The notes below the pieces were generated by a model. The model was not told the DNA's origin, ran no database searches, and worked only from the letters and a program-made list of their open reading frames with translations. A stretch of 64,000 nt of DNA from Lysobacterales bacterium (lineage in GTDB: Bacteria > Pseudomonadota > Gammaproteobacteria > Xanthomonadales > Xanthomonadaceae), in contig JADCRD010000001.1 of assembly GCA_014946745.1 (NCBI GenBank), positions 434,001-498,000 of the forward strand, given 5' to 3'. The translations under genes and the position numbers were made by a program. This document shows positions 34,046-42,867 of the stretch, in pieces. The stretch's first letter is position 1; each line of letters opens with the position of its first letter.

Positions 34046-35784
34046 GCCGGCTTCGAGTGCTGATCGCCCTGCTGCTGCTCGCCTGTGCGCTGCCAGCGTT
34101 GGCGCAGGAGCGCATCCTTGATTACCGCGTCGAGGTCGATATCCGCCCGGATGGCAGCCTCGATGTGGCCGAGCACATTCGTGTGCGTGCGGAAGCGCAG
34201 CAGATCCGCCGCGGCATCTACCGCGACTTCCCGACGCGCTACCGCGATCGCTACGGCAATGCCGTGGTGGTCGATCTGCAGGTGCTGGGCGTCGAGCGCG
34301 ATGGCCAGCCCGAGCCCTGGTTCACGGAAGGCATGGACAACGGCCTGCGCATCAATACCGGCGGCGACGACCTTCTGCCCGGCTTGCCGCGCGAATTCGA
34401 GTTCACCCTGCGCTATCGCACCACCCGGCAACTGGGCTTCTTCGAGGCCCATGACGAGCTGTACTGGAATGCGATCGGCACCGGCTGGGCGTTCGCGATC
34501 GAGCAGGCCAGCGTCGAGCTGAGGCTGCCGGCTGTGGTGGATCCTGCCAAGCTGCGCCTGGATGCCTACACCGGAGCTCAGGGCGCCCAGGGCGGCGATG
34601 CGCGCGGCGAAGTGGTGTCGCCGGGCATCGCCCGCTGGACCCTGGTCCGACCGCTGGCGCCGCGGGAAGGATTGACCATCGCGCTCGGCTTTCCGAAAGG
34701 GCTGGTGGTCGCGCCCACCCGGGCTGAGCGCGTCGGCTGGCTGCTGCGGGACAACCGCGGGCTGCTGGTGGCGCTGGCCGCTTTTGGCGTGCTGATTGGC
34801 TGGTGCGTGTGGCGCTGGCGCGCGGTGGGGCGAGACCCCGACGCCGGCGTGATCATCGCCCGCTACCAGCCGCCGGCCGATCGTTCGCCGGCCGAGCTGC
34901 GCTATCTGAAGCGGATGCGCTACGACCCGCGCTGCCTCACCGCTGACCTGCTGGCGGGGGCTGTGGCCGGCGCGGCCGAAATCGAACGCGAAGAGGGCCT
35001 GCTGTTCGGCGAAACCTGGAGCCTCGCGCGCGGCCCCGCAGCGGTGGATGTAAGCCTGCCTCTCACCGTGCGCAGCCTGCTCGGCGCGCTGCTGCCCTCG
35101 GGGAGTTCACGACTGGAGCTCAAGAAGAGCAGCAGCACCGCGCGCCACATGCAGGCGTCGATGCGCGAACACACCCGCGCGCTGCACGCACGGCTGCATC
35201 GCACCCACTTCAACAGCAACACGGCCGACACGGTCATCGCCGTGATGATTGCCGTGTCCGGCGCGGTGATGGCGTTCCTCACGGCCGGCGGCTCGGGTCA
35301 GCCGGCCATGATTGCCGTCTGCGTACTGATGCTGATCGCCGTCATCGCCTTCGCCTGGCTGGTCAAATCGCCGACCGCGCAGGGCCGCAAACTGCTCGAT
35401 GAAATCGAGGGGCTGAAGCTCTACTTGAAGGTGGCCGAGCGCGACGAGCTGGCGGCGATGCCCGGGCCCAACCAGCCGCCGCGGCTGGACGCCGAGCGCT
35501 ACGAAGCCTTGCTGCCCTATGCGATCGCCCTCGACGTCGAACAAGCCTGGACCGCCAAGTTCACCGCGGCTGTGGGCGCCGCCGCCGCGGCAGCGGCAAC
35601 CCAGTCGATCCGCTGGTATCGAGGCGGCGGCTTCAACGACATCGGCAGCCTGGCCAAGGCGGTCGGCTCGGGCTTGAACCGCTCGATCGCGTCCGCCAGC
35701 AGCCCGCCGGGCAGCAGTTCCGGCGGCGGTGGCGGCGGGTCGTCAGGTGGTGGTGGCGGCGGTGGTGGTGGCGGCGGACGTTGA
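34042..35784 (+). CDS. DUF2207 membrane protein, partner of LemA
   Basis: 580 aa. A signal peptide (1-22, ending ALAQ) leads to an exported beta-rich DUF2207 domain (about 24-225: YRVEVDIRPDGSLDVAEHI, then FTLRYRTTRQLGFF). A membrane helix at about 240-260, a cytoplasmic segment, and two helices near 395-435 follow. The C-terminus is a pure Gly/Ser tail (about 555-579), encoded by a GGC/GGT tract at 35720-35782. Such Gly-rich tails are common in this family. Co-translated with lemA. Proposed roles concern envelope signalling or quality control and are unproven. Confidence 0.88.
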   Translation: MSRLRVLIALLLLACALPALAQERILDYRVEVDIRPDGSLDVAEHIRVRAEAQQIRRGIYRDFPTRYRDRYGNAVVVDLQVLGVERDGQPEPWFTEGMDNGLRINTGGDDLLPGLPREFEFTLRYRTTRQLGFFEAHDELYWNAIGTGWAFAIEQASVELRLPAVVDPAKLRLDAYTGAQGAQGGDARGEVVSPGIARWTLVRPLAPREGLTIALGFPKGLVVAPTRAERVGWLLRDNRGLLVALAAFGVLIGWCVWRWRAVGRDPDAGVIIARYQPPADRSPAELRYLKRMRYDPRCLTADLLAGAVAGAAEIEREEGLLFGETWSLARGPAAVDVSLPLTVRSLLGALLPSGSSRLELKKSSSTARHMQASMREHTRALHARLHRTHFNSNTADTVIAVMIAVSGAVMAFLTAGGSGQPAMIAVCVLMLIAVIAFAWLVKSPTAQGRKLLDEIEGLKLYLKVAERDELAAMPGPNQPPRLDAERYEALLPYAIALDVEQAWTAKFTAAVGAAAAAAATQSIRWYRGGGFNDIGSLAKAVGSGLNRSIASASSPPGSSSGGGGGGSSGGGGGGGGGGGR

Positions 35785-35863
35785 GCCCAAGGCGTCGTGG
35801 GCGGCTGGCGTCACGTCCCGAGGCTTGGGGCGTCTGAGGCGCGCCAACGCAAAGGAGCCTGCC

Positions 35864-36178
35864 ATGTCCCGTTTCGATTTCCTGAGCCCCATCCACCCCG
35901 AGCTCGGCCGCGAGGTGAGTCGCGAAGAGAGTCTCGAAGCCTTGCGTGAGACCCTGCGCGAGGACCTGCGCTGCTGGCTCTGGCTGGGGACAGGTTTGGC
36001 GCTTTGGCTCGCTGCGGTCCTCTCCTTCCGACTCGGTGGCCCGGGCGTACTGGCGCTGTCCGGCGTGCTCACCAGCTGGCTGTGGTTCGGTCGATGGCTT
36101 GCGGAGCCGCGTGTGCATGTGCGCTTCCAGCAGCGCCTGAAGCGTCGTGAGCTGCTGCAGGATTTCCGCCCCTGGTGA
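35864..36178 (+). CDS. Small two-helix membrane protein
   Basis: 104 aa, ATG preceded by AAAGGAG, so a confident start. A charged helical N-terminus (ELGREVSREESLEALRETL) is followed by two hydrophobic segments at about 40-57 and 61-78, and a basic C-terminus. No family is recognised. It is 79 bp downstream of the DUF2207 gene on the same strand and may belong to the lemA operon. Confidence 0.65.
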   Translation: MSRFDFLSPIHPELGREVSREESLEALRETLREDLRCWLWLGTGLALWLAAVLSFRLGGPGVLALSGVLTSWLWFGRWLAEPRVHVRFQQRLKRRELLQDFRPW

Positions 36179-36272
36179 GTGCCTACGTGACGGGACGCGG
36201 AAGGCCCATTCGTCGATGTGCCGCCGCGCATTGGATGGCTCCGCAGTGACGACGGCGGCGGTACTGGCGGGC

Positions 36273-36896
36273 TCAGGGCAGCAGTTCGAGGCGTCTCAGC
36301 GCGAGGTCAGCTTCGAAGGCCTCACCGTAGGCCACCAGGGCCACCGAGCGCAGCCGACGGAGGTCGAGTGCGCGCTTAGTGGCCACCGCTTCGAAGCGGT
36401 CGAGCGGCAGCTCGACCGCCTGCCACGTGTCGGTGACGGGCACAGGGGCGCGGTAGTACGCCCAGGGCAGCCGGGTATCGGCGCTGCGCAGATGCACCCA
36501 ATAGGCACCCGGCGCACCTCTCACCTCGACGCGCAGCGTCCGGAAAGCGCTGGCATCGAAATCGCCGCCGGTGGCGGTCAGCGGCAGGCGCACCTGGATG
36601 AAACCGCCGTTGTTCTCGAGCCGCACGCGTCCTGACATGCGCAGGTGGCGTGATCCGCCCTCTTCAACGTAGCCCGCCTGCAGATCCGAAAGCCCGCCCA
36701 TGACGCGGTCGCTGAAGCCCTGCCAGCGGGTGCCGATCGAAGCGCGGCCGCTGTCGTCGGAAAAGTCATCCAGCAGCAGCGGTGCGTCGCTCGCCATGAC
36801 GGCTCCTGCAAGGCCCAGCGAGATCAAAGTCAGCGCGCAAGCGCGCCAGAGTGCGATTCTGCGCGCCTTGGAGAGGATGCCGGATACCGTGTGCAT
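36273..36896 (-). CDS. Exported CIA30-family protein
   Basis: 207 aa with an N-terminal signal sequence (about 10-36, ending VMASDA). The mature part has the CIA30 jelly-roll pattern: LLLDDFS at the start, WQGFSDRVMGGLSD, then NNGGFIQVRLPL, FRTLRVEVRG and a closing ALRRLELL. CIA30 proteins in eukaryotes help assemble respiratory complex I; bacterial members are poorly characterised and resemble carbohydrate-binding beta-sandwiches. The ATG at 36896 is chosen for its signal peptide. It is convergent to the small membrane protein gene. Confidence 0.78.
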   Translation of the reverse strand: MHTVSGILSKARRIALWRACALTLISLGLAGAVMASDAPLLLDDFSDDSGRASIGTRWQGFSDRVMGGLSDLQAGYVEEGGSRHLRMSGRVRLENNGGFIQVRLPLTATGGDFDASAFRTLRVEVRGAPGAYWVHLRSADTRLPWAYYRAPVPVTDTWQAVELPLDRFEAVATKRALDLRRLRSVALVAYGEAFEADLALRRLELLP

Positions 36897-37172
36897 CGCC
36901 GCACTCTGCGCATACGTGCGCAAAGGAAACGTGCTCGGGCCGGGATCGCAGAAGCCCGTGGGCGCGTAGCGCCGCAGATCAGCGCGCGCCTTCGTAGTCA
37001 GCGATCCGCACCGAGGCACCAGCAGCTTGCCGAAAAACGCCCTTGCTGCGAGTTTCGAGTCGACGCTCCGCTACAGGCCCGTTCTGCCTCCCGACACATC
37101 CATCGCTTGCGCGATTTCTTTGTCGACTCGGCCTTCCTTGGCCGGGCTGGCAGGCTGTTCGACAGCAGCCTG
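36897..37172. other. Gap between CIA30 and methyltransferase genes
   Basis: These 276 bp hold no convincing gene or repeat. Since both neighbours are on the minus strand, the CIA30 promoter should be here. Confidence 0.4.
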
Positions 37173-37886
37173 CTAGACCTGCGGCAAGGGCTCGTTCACC
37201 GGGCGCGAGGGATCGAAGCTCGGTGTGCCGCTGTGTCGCTCCTGCGGCTGCGGGTGGTCGCCTTTTTCGATCACCACCACGCTGTCGTAGAAGTGCATGG
37301 AGCGCGTCGCGCGGGTGAACGGGCCCGGGCCGAAACTGTGCGGGTCGCGACTGTGCCATCCGTTGAGATCATCGACCAGACGCTTGGCGAACTCCATGAA
37401 GCTGAAAGGGGCGCGCAGGCCGCCACCGTGGCTGCGCCAGTAGCTGGTGTGGGTGTCTTCAACCAGGATCACCCCCTCGGGCTTGACGCTGGCGTAGAGC
37501 TCTTCGACCGTGGCGATCTGCTGGTGCATCTGGTGGCCGCCGTCGTCGAGCAGGATGTCGATCGGCCCGACTTTGGCCGCGAGTGCGCGCAGAAAGCCGC
37601 GATCGCCTTGATCGCCGATGTGGATCTCGACGCCCGGCTCATTCAGCTCGACGAGCCGTGGGTTGATGTCGACGCCCACCACCCGGCACTGCGGCCCGAA
37701 GTAGTGCCGCCACATCTGCAGCGAGCCACCGTGGAACACGCCGAACTCGACCAAGGTGATGGGCTTGCCGCGAAAGCGCGCGAAGTGGCGGTGGTAGATG
37801 TCGAGGTAATGGTCCCACTTCGTCATCAGCCGGCCGGGATTGGTGTCGAAGTACGCGCGCAGGGGATTCGGCTCGGCAGGCTGCAT
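37173..37886 (-). CDS. Class I SAM-dependent methyltransferase
   Basis: 237 aa. The SAM-binding motif I is LVEFGVFHGGSLQMW (about residues 45-59), followed by VVGVDINP (acidic ribose-binding position) and IDILLDDGGHQMHQQI. The FGVxxGGSLQMW form and DDGGH motif resemble the macrocin/mycinamicin O-methyltransferase and CmcI-type group that acts on small molecules or sugars. The substrate is unknown. No glycosyltransferase or biosynthetic cluster surrounds it. The ATG at 37886 is chosen because the preceding open frame lacks family character. Confidence 0.8.
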   Translation of the reverse strand: MQPAEPNPLRAYFDTNPGRLMTKWDHYLDIYHRHFARFRGKPITLVEFGVFHGGSLQMWRHYFGPQCRVVGVDINPRLVELNEPGVEIHIGDQGDRGFLRALAAKVGPIDILLDDGGHQMHQQIATVEELYASVKPEGVILVEDTHTSYWRSHGGGLRAPFSFMEFAKRLVDDLNGWHSRDPHSFGPGPFTRATRSMHFYDSVVVIEKGDHPQPQERHSGTPSFDPSRPVNEPLPQV

Positions 37887-38031
37887 GGTGTTCTCGGCAA
37901 CGCGATAGGCGATGGGCGCGAAGTTTGGACAAGTCGCGCCGGCCGGACAAGCCGAGTCGGTGGACGTCCGCGCGACCACGCGCAAACGCCGCAGGGCTTT
38001 GCGCCGTGCCGACACCTTTCATGGCTCTTTG

Positions 38032-38144
38032 ACCGCGCGCGCGGATCGAGCCCCCGATGCTTGATCCAGCGCAAGCGGGCCCGGGCTCGCGCTCAACTCG
38101 CAGCGATCGGTCAGCTCCGCGATGGGCTTGATCCGTATTGCCTT
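38032..38144 (+). repeat. Dispersed repeat, copy F (left end missing)
   Basis: The segment GCGCGGATCGAG, TGCTTGATCCAGCGCAAGCG and the right end GGGCTTGATCCGTATTGCCTTA match the interior and right terminus of copies A and B. The left terminal hairpin is absent. It lies between the divergent methyltransferase and hydrolase genes and ends about 33 bp before the hydrolase start, so it may contribute promoter sequence. Confidence 0.45.
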
Positions 38145-38177
38145 AGAGTTGTGGATCCTCGTACAGCGCGGTGCGCC

Positions 38178-38951
38178 ATGCGTAGACCGCTCAAACTTCT
38201 ACTGCTGCTGGTGTTGGCCTACGTCGGGGCCTGTGCGGCGGTGTTTGCCAGTCAGCGCGCCTTGATCTACTTCCCGCAGCCGCGCGCTCTGCCTGCCGGC
38301 GCCGCGGAGATCTGGCTGCAGAGTGACGGCCTGCGCATCCAGGTCAGCGTCTTTGAACAGCCCGGCGCGCCTGCCCTCATCTATTTCGGCGGCAACGCCG
38401 AAGACGTCTCGCGCACCTTGGCCGAGCTGCGCGAGTTGTTTCCCGGGCATGCGCTGTACCTGCCGCACTACCGCGGCTACGGCGGCAGCGAGGGCGAGCC
38501 GAGCGAGGCTGCGCTGTTCGCCGATGCGCTCACCTTGCATCAGCGCGTCGCGCAGTCGCATGCGCGTATCGATGTGATTGGACGCAGCCTGGGCAGCGGT
38601 GTCGCCGTGTACTTGGCCAGCCGTCGCGATGTTTCGCGCCTTGTCCTGGTTACGCCCTTCGACAGTCTGGCAGCGGTGGCGGCTGAACAGTTCCCATGGC
38701 TGCCAGTGAATTGGTTGCTTCAGGACCGCTTCGACAGCCAGCTGCACGCGCAGCGCGTTCGCGCGCCCACCTTGCTGCTGGTTGCCGAGCACGACCGGCT
38801 GGTACGACCCGAGCGCAGCCAGGTGCTCTCACAGGCTTTCGCGCCCGGCCTGGCCGAGCTGCGCGTGCTGGCGGGCGTCGATCACAACACGATCGGCCAG
38901 CATCCCGACTACGGCACCGCGCTGGCCGCAGGCAGCTCAGAGCCCCGCTGA
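38178..38951 (+). CDS. Membrane-anchored alpha/beta hydrolase (YfhR/BEM46-like)
   Basis: 257 aa. One N-terminal helix (about 5-23) acts as anchor or uncleaved signal. The hydrolase domain shows YFGGNAED (oxyanion region), YRGYGGSEG, the nucleophile elbow GRSLGSG, VAEHDRLV for the acid and GVDHNTIGQHPDY for the histidine. This combination is typical of the ABHD13/BEM46/YfhR group of membrane-bound hydrolases of unknown substrate. It overlaps no neighbour; the next gene on the minus strand ends 21 bp later. Confidence 0.85.
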   Translation: MRRPLKLLLLLVLAYVGACAAVFASQRALIYFPQPRALPAGAAEIWLQSDGLRIQVSVFEQPGAPALIYFGGNAEDVSRTLAELRELFPGHALYLPHYRGYGGSEGEPSEAALFADALTLHQRVAQSHARIDVIGRSLGSGVAVYLASRRDVSRLVLVTPFDSLAAVAAEQFPWLPVNWLLQDRFDSQLHAQRVRAPTLLLVAEHDRLVRPERSQVLSQAFAPGLAELRVLAGVDHNTIGQHPDYGTALAAGSSEPR

Positions 38952-38972
38952 CCTTGTGCCGGTGCGCGTGCA

Positions 38973-39660
38973 CTACTCCCAGGTCAGGGTGACGCGAGGA
39001 TGGATGCGGCGAGTGGTGTAGAGCGCGTCGTTCTGGATCTCCTCTGCGACTGGCTCGGCATGGACGGCCACCGAAAAGAAGCCCACCAGACCACTCCCCC
39101 AGTCCAGGGCGACGATGTCTTGGGTAATGAAGAGCTTGGTGGGGCCCCCCGAAACGCAGGTCGAGAAACGCGTGGCGCTGCGCAAGCTCAGGCAGGAATC
39201 TGCGGTTGCGATAGAAGTCGCTGCGCTTGGGCAGCACCCCATCCGGCGCAGCTGCCCGGGCGAGCTCGCGCGCATCGTCAGCCAGCCGCAGCCAATCGGC
39301 TTCGGGCGTTGCGCGTATGCGCCATGCAAATCCTTGCGTAAGGCTGGGCCCGAACAGGGCGATTGCCATCGACAGGGCGACCACGAGCAGGTCGACACCC
39401 AGTACCCGCACGCTGCGCTTCCGCCTCGCCGCAAGTCCAAGCCAGGCGGCAAGCACGGTCCCCACGAGGATCACGGCACCGATGACGAGCAGCGGCCTCA
39501 CCACGAGTACCGGAACGACGATGCCGAGTGCCCCGCAAACCCAGTCGCCGAAGCCCAACAGGAGGCCAAGCCCCAGGACGAGCAGCGCGGAACGCGAGGG
39601 GCTCAGGCCGCGCATGGCGCCTGCGCTCTCGGTCGAGAGCTCAAGACTCATGCGCGGCAT
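38973..39660 (-). pseudogene. Frameshifted two-helix membrane protein
   Basis: The minus strand encodes MPRMSLELSTESAGAMRGLS and two or three hydrophobic helices, then a soluble part down to FLDLRFGGP. At the C6 run (39145-39150, in GGGGCCCCCC) the reading must move by one base to continue as TKLFITQDIVALDWGSG and end TTRRIHPRVTLTWE at 38973. Without the shift the frame runs on as low-quality arginine- and proline-rich sequence. One extra base in the run explains everything. It may be a sequencing indel, a true mutation, or programmed slippage. The family is unknown; it follows the DUF3228 gene by 3 bp. Confidence 0.7.
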
Positions 39661-39663
39661 GCC

Positions 39664-40221
39664 TCAAGGCCGCCAGTTCGCATGCCGCTCCCAGAACGCC
39701 ACGCTGCGCCGATAGGCCTCGCGGTCCAGCGGCACGCCGGAGCCGCCTTCCTCCACACCCAGCGCGTTGCGCATCATGGTGATCGGCACCATCGGGATCT
39801 CTTCGGGCTCCATCGTGTACAGGCAGCCGACGATGCCCCAGTCGGCCTTGATGGGCGTGCCTTCCTTGGCCAGCTGTTCGCGGCTGTAGAGGATCGGCAC
39901 CAGATAGCTCGCCACCGGTGGCTCGATGCCCTCGAACCAGCGCACCAGCACCGGCAGTTCGTCCTTGGTGCGCGCTTCGTAGGCGCTGCGCAAGCGGTGG
40001 CGGTTGTCGTCGGTGATCGGCACCACGGAGCCGCGCGTGGAGGTCCAGTTGCGATGCACGTGCAGCTGGCAGAAAGGCGCATAGCCCTCGATCACCCTGT
40101 CCGGCGCGTGCGTGTTGAGGTGCTCGACGAACTGCTCCGGCGTGCAGTCCTGGATGGCGGTGATGCGGCGGTCGCGCGGGAACAAGCGCGCACGCGCGAA
40201 GTCGGTAAGGACGATGGACAT
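39664..40221 (-). CDS. DUF3228 family protein
   Basis: 185 aa. The sequence fits the DUF3228 family, with RLFPRDRRITAIQDCTPEQF near the start and the conserved WGIVGCLYTMEPEEIPMVPITMMRNALGVEEGGSG region near residues 130-165 (given here in parts only). No membrane segment or signal, so it is cytoplasmic. Function unknown. It is the first gene of a two-gene unit with the frameshifted membrane protein. Confidence 0.78.
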   Translation of the reverse strand: MSIVLTDFARARLFPRDRRITAIQDCTPEQFVEHLNTHAPDRVIEGYAPFCQLHVHRNWTSTRGSVVPITDDNRHRLRSAYEARTKDELPVLVRWFEGIEPPVASYLVPILYSREQLAKEGTPIKADWGIVGCLYTMEPEEIPMVPITMMRNALGVEEGGSGVPLDREAYRRSVAFWERHANWRP

Positions 40222-40454
40222 GCGTTGGCCGCTGCAGACGAATCGAGGGGTCGCCTTATAGCGCGAATGCGCCGCCGCCGGAGCGCCAAATCGCGATCAG
40301 CCCGGCGCGGCCGGGACCAATCCTGAAGTCTGGCGAAACTCCCGATCAGCCCGGCCATCGGCAGGGGCGCTGCGCTCACTACTCTGCGCGTCGTGCTGCC
40401 TGCGCTGTAGATTTCCGGGCTGCCTTCTCCGATTCCCGACGCTGGAGCTTTCGC

Positions 40455-41033
40455 ATGACCCCGCCATGGACCCCACTGCTGGTTTTCGTATCCCTCCTGC
40501 TGGCCGCCGAAGGCGCGGCGGCGCTCGACATGCAGCGCTGCAACGGACGCGTGCTCAAGGTCGGCGACTGGTCAACGCAGGCCGAGGCGCTTTGCGGCCC
40601 GCCCTACTTCGTCGAGCGTTGGGACGAGCTGCAGTACGTGGATCTGGATGCGCGCCGCAGCCTGCGCCAGCGGATCGATTGGAGCGAGGCCTACTTTGAT
40701 CCCGGCGAGGGGCAGCTGCTTTTTCGCGTGCGCTCGCGACAGGGCCAGATTGTCGCCATCGACAGCCTCAACCGTCGCGGTGGGCGTGCGCAGGCGGGCG
40801 ACTGCTCGCTGGCCGCACTGAAGCGCGCGCAGCCGATCGGCGAGGTGGTGCATCGCTGTGGCCTGCCTGCCCAGCGCATCGACCTGGGGGCGGCGGTGGT
40901 CGACCGACGCGAGCGCATCGAGGAGGCCCAGGATCTGCGTCACGAGCAGTGGCTGTATCCCGCAGGCGCCGGTCAGACGCTGGTGATCGAGCTGCGCGAG
41001 GGGCGGGCGCTGGGCGCTTTCCTCCGGCCCTGA
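40455..41033 (+). CDS. Exported DUF2845 protein
   Basis: 192 aa with a signal peptide (1-24, ending GAAAL). The mature part matches DUF2845: CNGRVLKVGDWSTQAEALCGPP at the start and a second similar block, SLAALKRAQPIGEVVHRCGLPAQR, near residues 115-140. Each block follows the pattern of a G-x(n)-EV...CG-P motif, so the protein is probably an internal duplication. Periplasmic, function unknown. It diverges from DUF3228 across 233 bp. Confidence 0.78.
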   Translation: MTPPWTPLLVFVSLLLAAEGAAALDMQRCNGRVLKVGDWSTQAEALCGPPYFVERWDELQYVDLDARRSLRQRIDWSEAYFDPGEGQLLFRVRSRQGQIVAIDSLNRRGGRAQAGDCSLAALKRAQPIGEVVHRCGLPAQRIDLGAAVVDRRERIEEAQDLRHEQWLYPAGAGQTLVIELREGRALGAFLRP

Positions 41034-41220
41034 GCTGCCGGGCGAACTGGCTACGGATCTGCGCGCGGGGGTGTGCTGGCAGGCCGCGCGTGCCCTGCGA
41101 CTGCTTGCCGCCGCGAACGGCCTGTCTCGAATGCATGCCGTGAGGGCGTAGCGGCAGCTGCGGCGGGGCAGGAAAGGGACGGTCAGACCCGTTCCCGGCG
41201 CATGGCGCCCAGCCGCAAAG

Positions 41221-41246
41221 GTCCGGGCGCCTCTCGGCGCCCGGAC
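41221..41246 (-). terminator. Possible terminator of the porin gene
   Basis: A perfect 11-bp GC stem (GTCCGGGCGCC / GGCGCCCGGAC) with a 4-nt loop starts 9 nt after the stop codon of the minus-strand porin gene. On that strand it is followed by CTTTG, a weak T-run, so termination efficiency is unclear. Confidence 0.5.
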
Positions 41247-41254
41247 AGGTCGGA

Positions 41255-42451
41255 TCAGTGCTTGTATTCCAGGCTCAGCCAGAACTTCTTGATGTCCGTG
41301 CCGAAGCCGTCGCTGCGGTAGTCGGCGAACTTGGCCATTGCCGTCCAGCGCGTAGCGAACGGCCACACCAGCTGCAGGTCCAGTTCGTCGCCGAACGCCT
41401 GACCGCCCTGCGCGGCTTCGAAGCGGTGCAGCGCAACGAGGTAGCGCATCGGGCCGAGCGGGCCGTCGAACTTGACGTGGGTGTCTTCCAGGCCGTTGAC
41501 CGGCGTCACCAGGAAGCGATCCGCCCAACCGTTGAAGGCGTGCAGGGTCGCGAGCGGCGTCTGGAAGGCGCGCTGGCCGTTGCCGTCGAGCAGCTCGTAG
41601 CCCAGGCGCAGGCCGTGCCCGGACAGCCTCAGGCCGGCCTCCAGGTTGAGATAGTCCACGGTGCCGTTGGACAGCGCGTCGCGCCAGCCTTCCTGTCGCG
41701 CGAATTCACCGACGTACCACCACTCGAGGCCTTCGCTGATTGGCAGCGTGCGCGTGTGGCGCAGGCCGAAGGTCTCGATCGAGTTGAGGGGCAGGTCCTC
41801 GTTCTCGATCAGGTAGGCATAGCCGGTGAAGCTGCCCGGCACGCCTTTCCAGGTCGCGTTGAGCAGATGCGCGTTGAGATCCTGCTCGGCCTGCAGACGG
41901 ATCGGGTGGTTGTTGCCGAACACGCGATGCACCTTGTCGAGCCAGGCGTAGTTGAAGGTCAGGTCGCCGTATTGGTGACGCACGCTCAAGGCGTCGTAGG
42001 TCTGCTCGTTCTGGCGCCAGATGACGTTGCCGATGAAGCGGTGGTTGTCATAGATGATGCGCTGACGGCCCGCCTGCACCAGGGTGCCGCTGCCGGAATC
42101 CCAGCCCAGAAAGGCCTGGTTCCACTCGCTGCCCTCAGGGTCCGAAACCGACGGGTAGCTCGTGCGTCCGTTGGCCGTGGAGTTGTAGCTTTCGTCCAGC
42201 GCGCGCACATCGTCCACATCCGCCAGCAGATGGAAGCCCGCGACGTTGCCGCTGCGCCAGCCGAGACGGGTGCGCAGGGTCAGAGCGTTCGCGTCGCGTG
42301 CGAAGGCCGCATCGTCAACGTGCTCGGAGCGCAGGCGCACATCCAGCAGCAGCTTGCCCTCGGTGAAGAACGGGCTCGACGCAGAGGCGACCAGGGGCAT
42401 CGTCAACAGGCTTGCAAAAACAATGGACTCGCAGGTGCTGCGTCGCTGCAT
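41255..42451 (-). CDS. Outer-membrane beta-barrel porin, alginate-export (AlgE-like) family
   Basis: 398 aa with a signal peptide (about 1-25, ending ASAS). The mature protein is a succession of amphipathic strands. The family block QAFLGWDSGSGTLVQAGRQRIIYDNHRFIG (about residues 115-145, shown in parts) and NHPIRLQAEQDLNAHL are typical of Alginate_exp porins. These are 18-stranded channels for anionic polymers or small solutes; alginate genes are absent here, so the substrate is open. It ends SLEYKH rather than in an aromatic residue, though Tyr is third from last. GGGAG precedes the ATG at 42451. Confidence 0.8.
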   Translation of the reverse strand: MQRRSTCESIVFASLLTMPLVASASSPFFTEGKLLLDVRLRSEHVDDAAFARDANALTLRTRLGWRSGNVAGFHLLADVDDVRALDESYNSTANGRTSYPSVSDPEGSEWNQAFLGWDSGSGTLVQAGRQRIIYDNHRFIGNVIWRQNEQTYDALSVRHQYGDLTFNYAWLDKVHRVFGNNHPIRLQAEQDLNAHLLNATWKGVPGSFTGYAYLIENEDLPLNSIETFGLRHTRTLPISEGLEWWYVGEFARQEGWRDALSNGTVDYLNLEAGLRLSGHGLRLGYELLDGNGQRAFQTPLATLHAFNGWADRFLVTPVNGLEDTHVKFDGPLGPMRYLVALHRFEAAQGGQAFGDELDLQLVWPFATRWTAMAKFADYRSDGFGTDIKKFWLSLEYKH

Positions 42452-42759
42452 GGGGGTGTCTCCCGGTGTCAGTAAAGCCGGGGATGTTACAGCGTGTGAC
42501 GTGCGTGATAACTGTGTGTGGCGTCGCGGTTTTCGGCATAGGACTGCATCGCTCCAGGCCCTCGGCACGGCTTGCAGACAGAAGCTCACGCGAGTCTCGC
42601 GCTAAGCGCGTGCTCGGAGATCTTCAGCGGGCGCGATGCGCATGCGCACTGCGAGCGCCAGCGCTAGAAGTTCGCGCTGCATCCGCTCGGCGCGGTCAAG
42701 ACCACGCACTCGACCTCAGGAGCCGCGGGCCCACTGACCTGCTCCAGGATCACGGTCGG
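42452..42759. other. Divergent intergenic region, porin side
   Basis: No gene is seen. On the porin side, TGTGA-N6-TGATA (42495-42510) is a partial match to the CRP/Clp consensus TGTGA-N6-TCACA, about 45 bp from the porin start. The remainder is GC-rich and leads into repeat copy G. Confidence 0.35.
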
Positions 42760-42848
42760 TATCCCTACATCTGCAAGCACTCAAGCGCTTGATGTGGAAG
42801 AGCGCCCTCCGTAGCGTGCGGCAACGCTGAAATCTTCAGCCTTGCCTT
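42760..42848 (-). repeat. Dispersed repeat, copy G (partial)
   Basis: On the minus strand it begins AAGGCAAGGCTGAAGATTTC and forms the terminal hairpin of copies A and B (GGCAACGCTGAA paired with TTCAGCCTTGCC, one mismatch, 42820-42846). GCCGCACGC and a degenerate GCTTGA segment follow. The right end cannot be found. It lies 20 bp before the start of the DUF2855 gene, so that gene's mRNA leader may contain the hairpin. Confidence 0.38.
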
Positions 42849-42867
42849 GGCCCCTGAGGAGACACGC

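Noticed and set aside
36891-38177. Plus-strand open frame continuous with the hydrolase at 38178
   Set aside because: The upstream part lies antisense to a clear methyltransferase gene and reads as compositional noise. The hydrolase begins with its own membrane anchor at 38178.
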